Below, in pieces: positions 52,662-61,902 of a stretch of 64,000 nt of DNA (within the stretch, counting starts at the first letter, position 1; every line of letters starts with the position of its first letter). A program made the translations under genes and the position numbers. The notes below the pieces were generated by a model that worked only from the letters and a program-made list of their open reading frames with translations, was not told the DNA's origin and searched no databases. Source of the stretch: Ypsolopha sequella (lineage: Eukaryota; Arthropoda; Insecta; Lepidoptera; Ypsolophidae); assembly GCA_934047225.1 (NCBI GenBank), contig CAKOHE010000089.1:276501-340500 (forward strand), in the 5' to 3' direction.

Positions 52662-52881
52662 TGTTAAGAATGAAATTTTATATCTAGGCATTATAGATTT
52701 AAGTATCCTTTGCCTCTCTCCACCGTCAGATAAAAGAAAACTTTTTGGTTCCTTTTCCGGCCGCTTGGTGCGCTCTCTTGCTTTTTGCTATTATTGTGTG
52801 GTACATGTGTTCCTGTTTGATAAATACATTTAACGAGAAATTCCTGGTATTTTCATCAATATCCCTGCAAGAATCCTAACA
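52662..52881 (+). repeat. 3' LTR of Copia element 1 (220 bp)
   Basis: It begins TGTTAAGAAT and ends AATCCTAACA, which are inverted copies of each other with one mismatch. It sits directly after the polypurine tract and 81 bp after the Pol stop. Length and ends fit Copia LTRs. The matching 5' LTR is not in the window. Confidence 0.8.
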
Positions 52882-53505
52882 GTTAATAGATAGTAATAAC
52901 ATTTGTACATTTACAGATTTACAACTCTGGTTTACTTTAGATTCGTATTTGTTTGAGAATTTTATCAATGATTAGTGACATTGAAAATAAAATAAAATAG
53001 ATTACATTTAAACAAATTTACCTGGAAAGCCTTTTAAGGGTTTTCATTTTGTTTCTGAAAAATAGGTGTCTCAATTGATGGCGACACAAAGTCTAGACAG
53101 ACGTTCGAATTAAGCGCCATGAAGTCTAGACAGGCTGTATCACGTGACCACATGTAGCGTCATTCAAGGAAACTTATGAAAAATTTAATAGGCTGATGTA
53201 GCTTGACGAGTTTACCTTTATAAAAGGAGGGTTCGGTAAATGTTAATTTTAAAGGGGAATCTGTTGGGTTGTTCATTTATTTCTGATGAATATTTTATTG
53301 TTATTTTTATGTTTAATTCCTAGGTTTCAACATTTTATCCTTATTATCAAGATGTTTTCTTCCCATTAATCATTGTTAAATATGAATGTTTTATAAAACG
53401 GGCAATTGAAGCGAGTTCATGTCTATTCAAGTGATAGAGTGAGTGCATGTATGTAAGTATGTGTATGTGAAGGAGCGTTGGTATAACAACAAAACTCGCG
53501 CACAA
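52882..53505. other. AT-rich non-coding stretch
   Basis: No gene, RNA or clear repeat was found. TCTAGACAG occurs twice about 40 bp apart (about 53,090 and 53,127), which may be chance. Confidence 0.4.
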
Positions 53506-54007
53506 AGGGTTCCTTACCACCACACAATACGGATACGGAACCCCAAAAACATGGTAAATATTAAAGACCAACTGTACTTGACACTGACGATCTATGAAAC
53601 TATGTATATACATATAAATATGTACCTAAAGGGTCTAATTAAGTTGGACATTGATAACTGCCTAAATATATAAATATATGTAATTTTCAGATTTTTTTCT
53701 GTGTGTGCTATAAGACCTACCTGTGAACTAAATTTAATTTTTTTAAGTCAATGAAAAGCGCCTTCTATTTTTTGATTCCCTTGCGAGTGACAAAAGTTTG
53801 TTTGAAATTGATTATGTAAAGTGCAATAACTTTTTTTCGCGTCGAGTTGATTTTTTACAGCACCATGGGGCCGTTGACTTCGTAAGAATTATCAGTTTCA
53901 ACTTGATATGTCATACGGGGCCCGAGCAAAAGGATCGTGACAGACAGACAGACGGACAACAAAGTGATCCTATAAGGGTTCCGTTCTTTTTCGAGGAACG
54001 GAACCCT
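53506..54007 (+). mobile_element. Lepidopteran 0.5-kb interspersed repeat bounded by AGGGTTCC / GGAACCCT
   Basis: The stretch starts AGGGTTCCTTACCAC and ends GGAACGGAACCCT. Near its end are GTGACAGACAGACAGACGG and a perfect 11-bp hairpin (AGGGTTCCGTT at 53,975-53,985 and AACGGAACCCT at 53,997-54,007). I recall this arrangement (GGTTCCGTACC start, GACAGACGGACAG near the end, TACGGAACCCTA end) as a very common non-coding repeat in moth and butterfly genomes. No coding capacity is seen. The class of element is uncertain. Confidence 0.6.
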
Positions 54008-55021
54008 AAATAGGGTGGTATCATTGCAAAGCAGACGATATTTATGAGAAAATAAAACGATTTAATCGTATCACGAGTATTATTATTGTATCCAATTTCA
54101 TCAAAGCCCACATTAGCTACGGTATAGCAAACGTGCAAATATTCCTTATTGCCATATCGGAGACATTTTACGTGGCACAGTACTGACGAACGTGTACTTG
54201 CGCCAGAGGTTTAATCAGTTAATATCACGCATAAGTATTTAGTTGTACACATTATTTGTCGTAAGATTATTTTGAATATTTTATTCATTAATTCTCGCCA
54301 TTTCCACAGTGCCCGAAAAGCGTGTTTAACAGCATGTTTTTCACATTTTAACGCCTCATTAATACATTATAGTTGATGCCGATGTGGAGGTACCACCCTT
54401 ACTTGCAAACTCCCTCCCCTCCCCCCCCCCCCCGAACCCAACTAACACACAAGCTGCTTAAATAGCCTTTGGCCAGCCTGAATGCTGTATAATAGCTGTA
54501 CAAGGGCTTTATTGTTATTCTAAAGCTGTAAAGCAGCGTATTTAAAAGTTCTTCAACAGGCAGGTCGTACAGTAGCCATAAAAGGTAACTTTTATGCCCA
54601 AGGAGATACAGAGGCGTGTTATAGAGCTATTCTATCTGCCTCAGAAGTAAAGTAGTGTTATAAATACCTATTATAACACTCTGTGATCTAAAAGAGATCT
54701 TTCATAGGTAAAAGTGTTTGAATGGAGTTATAAGCTTCTTTTAAAACGCTTTAGGGTATATAATACACAGGTTCCGGTCATTTTGACCCACCACGGCGAT
54801 GTACATGTACGTGTTAATATTATTTTTTTTTGTTATAAATAGCCTCATAAAACATTTTATTTTTCTTAAATATGTTAAAATATTACCTTGGCGATCAAAT
54901 TGTTAGATGTACGACAATCAGCAAAACAATTTAATAAAAATAGTGCACTATTACATTAGCAGCAAGCATCTGGCTACTTTTTATTCACATACGACTTTGT
55001 CGCGTCGGTTTGCAGTTTTTT
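54008..55021. other. AT-rich non-coding stretch with poly-C tract
   Basis: There is no gene signal. A run of 13 C lies at 54,421-54,433. AGTGTTATA and TATAACACT form a short dyad near 54,653-54,681. GGTCATTTTGACC at about 54,777 is a short palindrome. None is enough to name an element. Confidence 0.4.
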
Positions 55022-55496
55022 GACCTGTCGAAAAGCTTTGTAGAGAGCATTGGAAATTATTCTGACCAGCTTTCTCAGTTTGACTTTAGAAAAGGTATGA
55101 GCACTATTAACAATTTATCTATTTTAACGACTGATATTCATATTGATTTCAAAACCTACATATTATTGCTGCATATGATAACGTAGGTACTTATTCCTGT
55201 CCTCAAACAAAAATAAGGTCTCTTGGGTAGCCCAGGGATGTTAGTTCGCCTCATATGCAGTATTTTGATGGATAGAAATATCATAATAAGAAGCCAAAAC
55301 TCTTTATTACCACCCAGAAGGTTTGGTAAGGTCTTCCTCAAGGTTCCGTTCTTAGCCATCTGTTATATAGCTTATACACTAAACTTATGATTTAGAATGT
55401 CTTACAATATGCAGATGATTTAGCCTTGTATTTTTCTGTAGATTGTATAGATGAGGATTCTAGTCGTTTAAACTTTGCTTTTGTGCAGCACAGCCT
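55022..55496 (+). pseudogene. Non-LTR (R1/Jockey-like) reverse transcriptase fragment, multiply broken
   Basis: Although no long frame exists, reverse-transcriptase landmarks appear in order on the plus strand. QFDFRKGMSTINNLSILTT lies at 55,076-55,132, AYDNV near 55,171, ILMDRNIIIR near 55,260, GLPQGSVLS at about 55,330-55,356 and the catalytic QYADDLAL at about 55,405-55,428. They sit in different frames and are separated by stops (for example TAA 55,327 and TAG 55,393), so at least two frameshifts and several nonsense changes have built up. QFGFRKG, PQGS and YADD are typical of R1/Jockey-group LINE reverse transcriptases. It is an old, dead copy. Confidence 0.8.
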
Positions 55497-55562
55497 TACG
55501 ATAGCTCAGTGGGTCGGGCCGTACTGCACTATAATAGATTGCCGGGTTGTGATTGATTGTAA
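55497..55562 (+). repeat. tRNA-derived SINE head (candidate)
   Basis: TAGCTCAGTGGGTCGGG (from 55,502) matches an RNA polymerase III A box. GGGTTGTGATTGA (from 55,545) is a weaker B box, about 44 bp later, which is the natural tRNA spacing. There is no tRNA fold that I would accept as a functional tRNA gene. It may be inserted in the end of the LINE fragment. Confidence 0.35.
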
Positions 55563-55935
55563 TTTTTTAACATGAAATTTTAATAATAAATATAAAAACT
55601 TTCCCTTTTATATTATTTACTGCTGCGGCTCGATTATACCACTACCTTATTAGCAAACCCACCCGAGTTAAGTTATTCGGGGAGAATAAGAGGACAGCTC
55701 TCAAACAGGCACAACCAGGTAGCCCACAATGTCTAAGACCGTTATAGCTGGGCGTTAAACAAAACAGACTGGTGACGGGCAGTGGTGTCACTAATGCGAG
55801 AGTTTTGGCACCGTGCTCACCAACCCGCCTGCCCAGCGTGTGAGTATGATGGGCATCACTTCCTCTTGGACCACCAAGAGAGGCGAAATCTTGGAAAGGC
55901 CTATGTCCAGCAATGTACGAAGACAGGCTGATGCA
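55563..55935 (+). repeat. Lepidopteran retroposon tail-like sequence
   Basis: GTGCTCACCAACCCGCCTGCC (from about 55,813, given here only in part as CACCAACCCGCCTGCCCAGC) and GGCCTATGTCCAGCAATG (55,898-55,915) are phrases I recognise from the 3' ends of abundant lepidopteran non-LTR elements. The first part of the interval is AT-rich with no coding sense. It may be the tail of the LINE remnant upstream or of a SINE borrowing that tail. Confidence 0.5.
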
Positions 55936-56563
55936 TAGATTGACTTCTGCTGATTGATTAACACATGGAATATGACATAATCATCAAATTTATTTGATGA
56001 ATTGCAATGGTACAAACAAAATTCACATGAAATCATAGGCGTTTTTCACACAAATTTTAGCTAAACTGCTGGATTATGTAATAAGATAAAGTGCTTGCAC
56101 ACACCATTGATTGTTCTTATCGACCTAGAAACCAAATAAAAGTTACCAATACTGGTGAAAATGCTGAAAAAACTTGCATAAAACTTAGTAAATATTTTAG
56201 AGCGCATCTAAATAGGTGCAACCTAAATTTTCCTAATATTAGAGCTGTCAACCCAATTTAACGCTCTAATTTGTTGCTTCAGAATAACAAAAACGCTAAA
56301 AACCCTTAAGTTGAATTGCTTTAGTGCTGTCATCGTAAATTTAGTTACAATTTCAATTTGACGTTTCTAAACGCCAGCTTCAGAATACCTAAAAATTTTA
56401 AGTCATGGAAACTTAATTTTAGAGCACTTTTTATAAACGTCAGTTTAGGGCACTTGCTTCAGAATAGGGGTCATTGTGTTGTTAAATATGTGTGTGAATG
56501 TACAAAAAGTGTAATAAACAAATAAATAAAATAAGTCCCTAATACTACAAGTTTCTATTTCAG
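55936..56563. other. AT-rich non-coding stretch with three GCTTCAGAATA motifs
   Basis: GCTTCAGAATA occurs near 56,276, 56,380 and 56,456 (the last followed by GGGG). This pattern suggests a small non-autonomous transposon, but termini and target duplicates could not be fixed. No gene is seen. Confidence 0.4.
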
Positions 56564-56595
56564 AGTTACAAGCTAAAATCGATGCCGTGAAATGA
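56564..56595 (+). CDS. Possible terminal exon of a plus-strand gene (10 codons)
   Basis: TTTCTATTTCAG (to 56,563) looks like a good 3' splice site. It is followed by a short open stretch reading ELQAKIDAVK and a TGA at 56,593-56,595. AATAAA lies about 60 bp further on (56,656-56,661), where a polyadenylation signal would be expected. No upstream exon was recognised, so this could be chance. If real, it would be convergent with the minus-strand gene that ends at 56,846. Confidence 0.22.
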
Positions 56596-56845
56596 AAACA
56601 TTTTCTATAATTTTACATGTGATTTGTATTTTATACTTCATGCTATTTATAACATAATAAATATTACCTTATTGCAAAACCATCTTGATTATTACTAAAT
56701 ATACGTTATTTACAGATAAATTATCTCTTAAACTAACTTAAATAATACTCGTTTTAAAAGTGATATAACAAAGCTTCTACACCCATTACCCAAACAATTT
56801 AAAGCTCTACACGTATAAAAATAGAGTTGCAATTCGTCACCTACT

Positions 56846-56930
56846 TTAGACAGTCTCCATATTGCAGTTCAAACTCGCCAGCTGAAGCTCCATCCTTTTC
56901 TTGAAACCTTCCACTAAAGTCTCCATTCGC
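56846..56930 (-). CDS. Host gene terminal exon
   Basis: One base completes a Lys codon, then RMETLVEGFKKRMELQ and eleven more residues lead to TAA at 56,848-56,846. The acceptor is TAATTATTTTGACAG. No obvious AATAAA was found in the first 200 bp downstream on this strand. Confidence 0.65.
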
Positions 56931-59163
56931 CTGTCAAAATAATTATAATTATAATTTACTTTTATTAAAATGGTTTATGGGCCCGGCATCAGTTGGAGTA
57001 ATAATGGTGACAGGATGACAGATAATTCATATGTCATATGTTCATATTCATAATGTCACCATTAAATTACTTCAACTGATCCTGGGCCCAGTGGGGCCCT
57101 AAATATATCTTGGACTCTATTGTGTTATCCTATATTAATTGTGTCTCATTTATGTGTATTTACCTATATAATTATATATAAAAAACAAAAGAAACAAGCT
57201 GATGAAGGCAATATATATATTTTTTTATTTTATTAATTATAGCAACTTAATTGAAAATAAAAGCATAATGCAACTGTAACATAATGTGAGACATTGGGAC
57301 ACAAGCGCGTGTTTTGTTCGTTTCGTAATAGTTTTGCAAGTGTCCCAAAGTCTAAGTATGTACATTTGCACACAATACTTTATTTACGACCATCGAAAAT
57401 ATCTTCTTTATAAATCGTCAATACATATAATAAAAAAGTAGAACCCGGTGTTGAACATTGAAGAACAGTAATTATTAAATAAATAAATAATAAAAATAGA
57501 AAGGGAGTGACCAAAACACACCAAAAGGGAAACAGAACACAAATCTTCTGTCTGTCTGTCTGTTTGTTTATTCACGCACATCTCCGAAACTACTGAACGG
57601 ATTTTCATGTCGTTTTCACAGGTGGACAAAGCTTAGTTTGGATAAGATAAGGCTTTATTTATATAAATCAGGTGTAAATTTTTTTTGTCGTCGTATAAAG
57701 GTTTTTGGATTTTTTTATTCTTCTTTTAGAAGTTACATAGCAAATGATAATTCCTGGCGATGAAGGTCTATAGGCGTCACGAACGATTGTTTAAAATTGA
57801 TTTTGAAAAACTAGGGTGCGAATCGCATAAGTTATAAAAATTGTGACATCGCAATTTCCCAACTGAAGTGAAGTTAGAGTAACTTACTTTTTATCATCGT
57901 CAGATTCTAAAGGTGGGTTTGCTGCTAATGCTTCCATTAGATGGTTTCTGTAACAACAAAAATAACTGTTATTTTATCAGAAAAAACAGTGCTAGTCTCG
58001 CACATGTTTAAATTTGGAACGTTTATTTTAAATAAAATAAATTATTAAATTGCTGAGAGGCGTCTTAATAATATGGTAATAGTCTTAACGTAATTCTTCA
58101 CCTTCTTGTCCAATTTTATCATAATTGGCCTTTCTTGAGTTAAGGTCAAACGTCAGTTATTTAGCGCAAAGTGCATAACTTAACTTTGTTTTTCTTGTTA
58201 AGACATCAAAAGATTGAAAGACAATTTAGTCTGCGGCAATCGACGCCAATAATTCAGTATGAGCATGGACGATTCGTCTATGGTATGAGTGAGGTTTATA
58301 AAGCACAATTAGTCATAATCTTTTCAAAACCAACTTAAAATGCAGTTTAACTTTGTTTGGATAAGACCATGACTAATTGTGCATTAAATTTCAAACTCAT
58401 GCTTTATAAATCTGACTGATACTGAACTATTGGTGTCAATTGCCACATACCAAAAGGTTTTTCAATTTTTACGTCTAAAAAAGAAAAACAAAGGTAAGCT
58501 ATGCACTTTACGCTTAGTGACGTTTTTAACCTTAAGCAACGGACAACAAATCTTCGCTCTACGAGTTTCCATATTTTGAAGAACAGTTTTAACAGTTTCC
58601 CATCAATCAATATTTTGTAAATTAAATAAAATTAAATTTACCGTTTACAGATCGTTCACAGTTTATTTACCTCTAGGCTGATCGAAAATTATTCTTAGGT
58701 ATTGGACTTAAACCAGTTGTCAGAGGTAAAATAACTGAACGGTCTGTATGATACTTTCTTTTTCGCTTCGGGTTATAGTAAACATTTCAATGAGTATAAA
58801 ACATTAGTTTAAATTAATACTTTCAAAATTATAATGATTAACCGTTTTCCGTATACTAACTAAAAATACATTATCTTAATTAAACGTAGGTAATTTGAGC
58901 CCTGTTCCACACACACTACGCGTTTGGTAGAAAGAGATAGTTGTGAAATTCAGTCGGGCGAGCCTGCAATGCGTGCGAGTAAAGGAAGCTCGGCCCGTTA
59001 CAAGAAATTCAAATTGTAATAGTATCAATTAACAAAAATAATAAGCAGCTCAGTATATTCTCAATCCTAGATTACTTGCCGTACCTAAGCACACGAAAAC
59101 GAAATGTCCACCTTACCTTCCCTCATCTCCGGGTGTTAGGTTTCCGTGCACATAGTCTGCTAT
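56846..59163 (-). CDS. Partial host gene, three 3' exons, product unrecognised
   Basis: Three short exons on the minus strand (59,163-59,117, 57,947-57,888 and 56,930-56,846) each have an AG acceptor before them, and the first two have GT donors after them (GTAAGG and GTAAGT). Their reading frames join without a break: 47 bp leaves two bases, the 60-bp exon supplies one and again leaves two, and the last starts with the missing base. Introns are 1,169 and 957 bp. The 62 visible residues are hydrophilic, with an acidic patch (LESDDDK) and a lysine-rich, probably helical end (VEGFKKRMELQLASL) before the TAA. I do not recognise the protein. The 5' part would lie beyond 59,163, past the Copia element and the satellites, or outside the window. 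Confidence 0.65.
56931..57887. other. Intron of the minus-strand gene, with small repeats
   Basis: This 957-bp intron holds a palindromic element (56,979-57,089). It also holds a TCTGTCTGTCTG run with CTACTGAACGGATTTTCATG (57,548-57,610), a phrase I associate with common lepidopteran repeats. No other gene is seen. Confidence 0.55.
56979..57089. mobile_element. Palindromic MITE-like element (111 bp)
   Basis: The left arm GGGCCCGGCATCAGTTGGAG (56,979 on) and the right arm ending CAACTGATCCTGGGCCC (to 57,089) are inverted copies. They extend inward to AATGGTGACA and TGTCACCATT, giving arms of about 35 bp with a few mismatches around a 40-bp centre. There is no coding capacity. Target duplicates are not evident. 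Confidence 0.6.
57888..57947 (-). CDS. Host gene exon (middle visible)
   Basis: This 60-bp exon reads NHLMEALAANPPLESDDDK after one base that completes the previous codon (AG+A, Arg). The acceptor is TTTTGTTGTTACAG, and the donor GTAAGT is a perfect consensus. Confidence 0.68.
58139..58535. mobile_element. Foldback/MITE-like inverted repeat (about 400 bp)
   Basis: The two halves are imperfect inverted copies nearly end to end. Left-arm pieces AAAGTGCATA, CTTTGTTTTTCTT, AATCGACGCCAAT, TTCAGTAT and GCACAATTAGTCAT meet right-arm pieces ATGACTAATTGTGC, ATACTGAA, ATTGGTGTCAATT, AAGAAAAACAAAG and TATGCACTTT in mirrored order. Arms are about 190 bp. There is no transposase frame, so it is non-autonomous. 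Confidence 0.7.
58653..58741. repeat. Small inverted repeat
   Basis: CGTTCACAGTTTATTTACCTCT (22 bp; key parts CGTTCA and ACCTCT) at 58,653 faces AGAGGTAAAATAACTGAACG at 58,722-58,741. The loop is about 47 bp. It is possibly another miniature element. Confidence 0.5.
59117..59163 (-). CDS. Host gene exon (first visible)
   Basis: This 47-bp exon reads IADYVHGNLTPGDEG and then two bases of the next codon. The acceptor is TTGTATTTATTTAG and the donor is AAG followed by GTAAGG. Its acceptor lies only about 25 bp from the end of the Copia LTR upstream. Confidence 0.65.
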
Positions 59164-59185
59164 CTAAATAAATACAACAGTACAG

Positions 59186-59304
59186 GAGGTAATATCAGCA
59201 ATGTATTCACATTGAGAGTTCTCTACAGAGTGTGTCACATAAGGACAAACCATAAACTAAAACAGGCAATAGATAATAATGTGATGTGCCAGTCATTACC
59301 AACA
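59186..59304 (-). repeat. 3' LTR of Copia element 2 (short, end uncertain)
   Basis: On the minus strand it starts TGTTGGTAATGACTGG right after the polypurine tract. An inverted counterpart, ATTACC, occurs in GCTGATATTACCTCC near 59,186-59,200, so I place the end there. It is about 120 bp, short for the family. With no second LTR the end cannot be fixed. Confidence 0.5.
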
Positions 59305-59312
59305 CTCCTCCC
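59305..59312 (-). other. Polypurine tract of Copia element 2
   Basis: GGGAGGAG on the minus strand lies directly before TGTTGG of the LTR. This fits plus-strand priming. Confidence 0.7.
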
Positions 59313-59321
59313 AACAACACA

Positions 59322-60356
59322 TTAGTTGATTCCGAGGCTGCTTCGCAATTTGAAGAGTCGTGGACCAGCTACTGCCTTTGTTAATAAATCTGCGTCCATG
59401 TTTTCCGTTGGACAATATTCGACTTCTAAGATTTTCTCTTGAATGCAGTCTCTTATGAAATGCACTTTTAAGTCGATGTGCTTCGACTTCGAAGTCACCA
59501 TAAAATTTTTGCTTAGCTTCAGGGCAGCTTGATTATCGTTCTGGATGACTATTCTTTGGTAGATCATCCCTAAGTCTTTGTATAATCCTTTTAGGTGGAT
59601 GGCCTCTTTTGCTGCTTCAGTTAAAGCAATGTATTCTGCCTCTGCTGTCGATAGAGCGATGCTTTTCTGCTTTCTGCCCATCCAGCTTACTGCTGTTCCT
59701 GCATATTTGAAACAGTAGCCAGAAAATGACTTTCTGTCTAGCTTGCATGCGCCCCAATCTGCGTCAGCCATTCCATACAAGGCATTTCCAGTTTTCTTGA
59801 AAGTTCAGCCAACACTCCTTGTTCCTTTAGAGTAACGTAGTACTCTCTTTGCGCACTTGAAGTGTTCTTCGCTATTACAGTCATTAAACTGAGACAGGTA
59901 ACTAACGGCAAACATTATATCCGGCCTCGTCGCCACTGCTAAGTACATCAATGTACCAATTATGTATGTTTTTGTAGGGGATATCTTTTCTCTCCCCAGC
60001 TTCGCTTTTCTGTAGCGTAAGGCCTGGCTCCATGGGTGTAGATGTGGACTTACAGTCTTCCATGTTGAACCTTTTGAGGGTGTCTTCAATGAACTTATCT
60101 TGGTTCAGTTTGATTCCATCCTTTGTATAAGTCACATCTATTCCAATTAGACGTTCTGGTCTTTTCAGATCCTTTAGTTCGAACTTCTTGTTTAGCAGGT
60201 CCCTAATCTCCTTAACTTTCTGAGGACACGAGTAGGCAATCAGCAAGTCGTCGACATAGATGGCGAGGATTATCGTTACACCTCCTTTCGCCAGAATGTA
60301 AACACATGGATCATAGCTTGATGCCACAAATCCTAAAGCTTTCAGTTCTGTGTCGA
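59322..60356 (-). pseudogene. Copia element 2: C-terminal reverse transcriptase and RNase H, broken
   Basis: From the junction at about 60,356 the minus strand reads LDTELKALGF, then ASSYDPCVYI, the catalytic IYVDDLLIA, KRPERLIGIDV and [12 protein letters not shown]. Near 59,965 the frame shifts before [23 protein letters not shown] at 59,807-59,805 then interrupts the frame, and RNase H continues with MADADWGA, KSFSGYCF, ALSTAEAEYIALTEAAKEA, QNDNQAALKLSKNF and SKHIDLKVHFIRD to TAA 59,322-59,324. The YVDD and RNase H acidic residues are present, but one frameshift and one nonsense codon break the protein. The N-terminal half of reverse transcriptase is gone. Confidence 0.88.
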
Positions 60357-61902
60357 GTTTTGGGTTTTTTCTTCTTCTTTTTGTTCATTTTTGTTATATT
60401 GATGTTCTTTTCTTTTTCAGAACTCTGCGGGTGTACCTGTTTTTCTCCGTCTATTAGGTTTTTATAGTCCTCGTCTTTGTTTTCTTCAAAGAACATCTTT
60501 TCTATTACTTTTATATCCCTGTTAATAACCACATTGTTTTCTTCCGGTATGAATAGTCTAAAAGCTTTGGCCGTCGTCGAGTATCCGACGAATAATCCCT
60601 CTTTCGTCTTTTGTGTCAGTTTTCGTCGTCTATTTTTTTTTAAGATGAAGGTTTTTCTGCCGAAAACATGGAGGTGGTTTCCGGATGGTGTGCGGTCGAG
60701 GTATCTTTTGAAAGGTATTTCTCCTTTGAGAGCTTTTGACGGGCTTCTATTTATCAGGTAGTTTGCAGTACTAACTGCTTCGGCCCATAGTATTTTGGGT
60801 GCGTTTACTTCTATCAGCAAGCATCTGGCTTTATCCAGCAAGGATCTATTTTTTCTCTCGCTGATGCCATTTTGTTGTGGCGTGTATGTTGCCGTCAACC
60901 TTCTGTGGATTCCATGCGTTTTGAGAAAATCATTGAACTCTTTGTTTCGGTATTCTGTTCCGTTGTCCAATTGAAGTGCTTTTATCTTCCTGTTGTGCAA
61001 GGTTTCCACTTCAGATTTATATTCCTTGAACTTGTCAAGTACCTCGCTCTTTTTCTTTAGGAAGTATAGATGGCAGTAACGTGTGTGATCGTCAATGAAT
61101 GTTACGTAATATTTTGACTCTGCTAAAGTCTCGCATTCAAAAGGTCCACACACATCACTATGTATTATTTCTAGCGGTTCCTCTGTATTTTCGTGTGATG
61201 GAAATGGTGATTGGGTCATTTTGCCTTTGATGCATGTTTCGCAAGTTTCCATTTTACCTTGCAAGTCCAGACCGTACATTAGCTCCTCTTTCGCCAACTT
61301 CACCAAGTCCTTTTCATTTATGTGGCCGAGTTTTCGATGCCATTCCATAATATCTTTGTTTTTATTTTGCACGATATTTGCAGAGTTGTTGTTGACTTTA
61401 TTGTCAATGTCAAAATCTAGGAAGTAGAGTCCATTTTTTCTTTGTGCTGTCAGTGTCATGTCACCTTCTTTGTCTACGATGTAGGCCTTATCTTTCTCGA
61501 ATATGACCTTCTTTCCTTTATCGGTTATTTTCCCGACTGACAGAAGGTTCGTTGACAACTCGGGAACAAGCAAGCTGTCCTTTATATCGATCGATCCATG
61601 ATTGTTGATGATGCGGACATTTCCTTTTCCTTCGATTTGACTTGTGTGATGATTTGATGCCAACTTTAGAGTGCCTCTTTCGGGGTTCAGATTTGAGAAC
61701 ATCGTTTTGTCTCCACACATGTGCGACGAACAGCCGTTATCTAGACACCAAACTTTTTCTGATGTTGTTGATGATACGCTATTCAGGCAGACGTTGAGGT
61801 TGCTGTTCTCAACCGTTTTTCCTTTGCTTTTCTTATTACTCCAACATGCTTCGGTAGTGTGGCCTGACTTTTTGCACTTTTTGCAGTATTTGCACTTTTT
61901 CC
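60311..61902 (-). pseudogene. Copia element 2: Gag zinc knuckle, protease and integrase, open frame
   Basis: This frame is open on the minus strand from inside the satellite to the stop at 60,311. A CCHC knuckle (CKKCKKSGHTTEAC) lies at about 61,843-61,885. The protease site reads WCLDNGCSSHM near 61,720-61,750; the active-site triad is DNG where the family has DSG or DTG, so protease is probably inactive. Counting from Met at 61,720, the integrase zinc site is H128, H133, C160 and C163. The DDE triad is D189 (HSDVCGPF), D252 (LDNGTEY) and E288 (QQNGISERKN), with exactly 35 residues between the last two. A lysine-rich linker (KMNKKKKKKPKTRH) leads to a deletion junction at about 60,357-60,361, where the N-terminal half of reverse transcriptase is missing. 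The integrase itself looks intact. Confidence 0.9.

Larger units (their letters stand above)
57948..59116. other. Intron of the minus-strand gene, with foldback elements
   Basis: This 1,169-bp intron contains the large inverted repeat at 58,139-58,535 and a smaller one at 58,653-58,741. I see no further exon on either strand. Confidence 0.55.
59186..61902 (-). mobile_element. Copia-type LTR retrotransposon 2, RT-deleted and 5'-truncated
   Basis: Read on the minus strand from 61,902, it runs: zinc knuckle, protease, integrase, a deletion junction, C-terminal reverse transcriptase, RNase H, stop (59,324-59,322), polypurine tract and 3' LTR start (59,304). The 5' LTR, leader and most of Gag are replaced by the 18-bp satellite at 61,901. 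It belongs to a different lineage from Copia element 1, with different motifs and LTR. Its 3' end lies about 25 bp upstream of the acceptor of the first visible host exon, so it probably sits in an intron in the same direction as the gene. Confidence 0.88.

Noticed and set aside
54770..54830. piggyBac-like terminus around GGTCATTTTGACC
   Set aside because: No TTAA-flanked inverted partner was found; a 13-bp palindrome can occur by chance.
55497..55562. Functional tRNA gene
   Set aside because: The A box is good but the B box is weak and no cloverleaf with a CCA-compatible acceptor stem could be drawn.
59322..61902. Host gene encoding an integrase-domain protein
   Set aside because: Order of domains, polypurine tract, LTR start and breaks show a decayed Copia element, not a domesticated gene.
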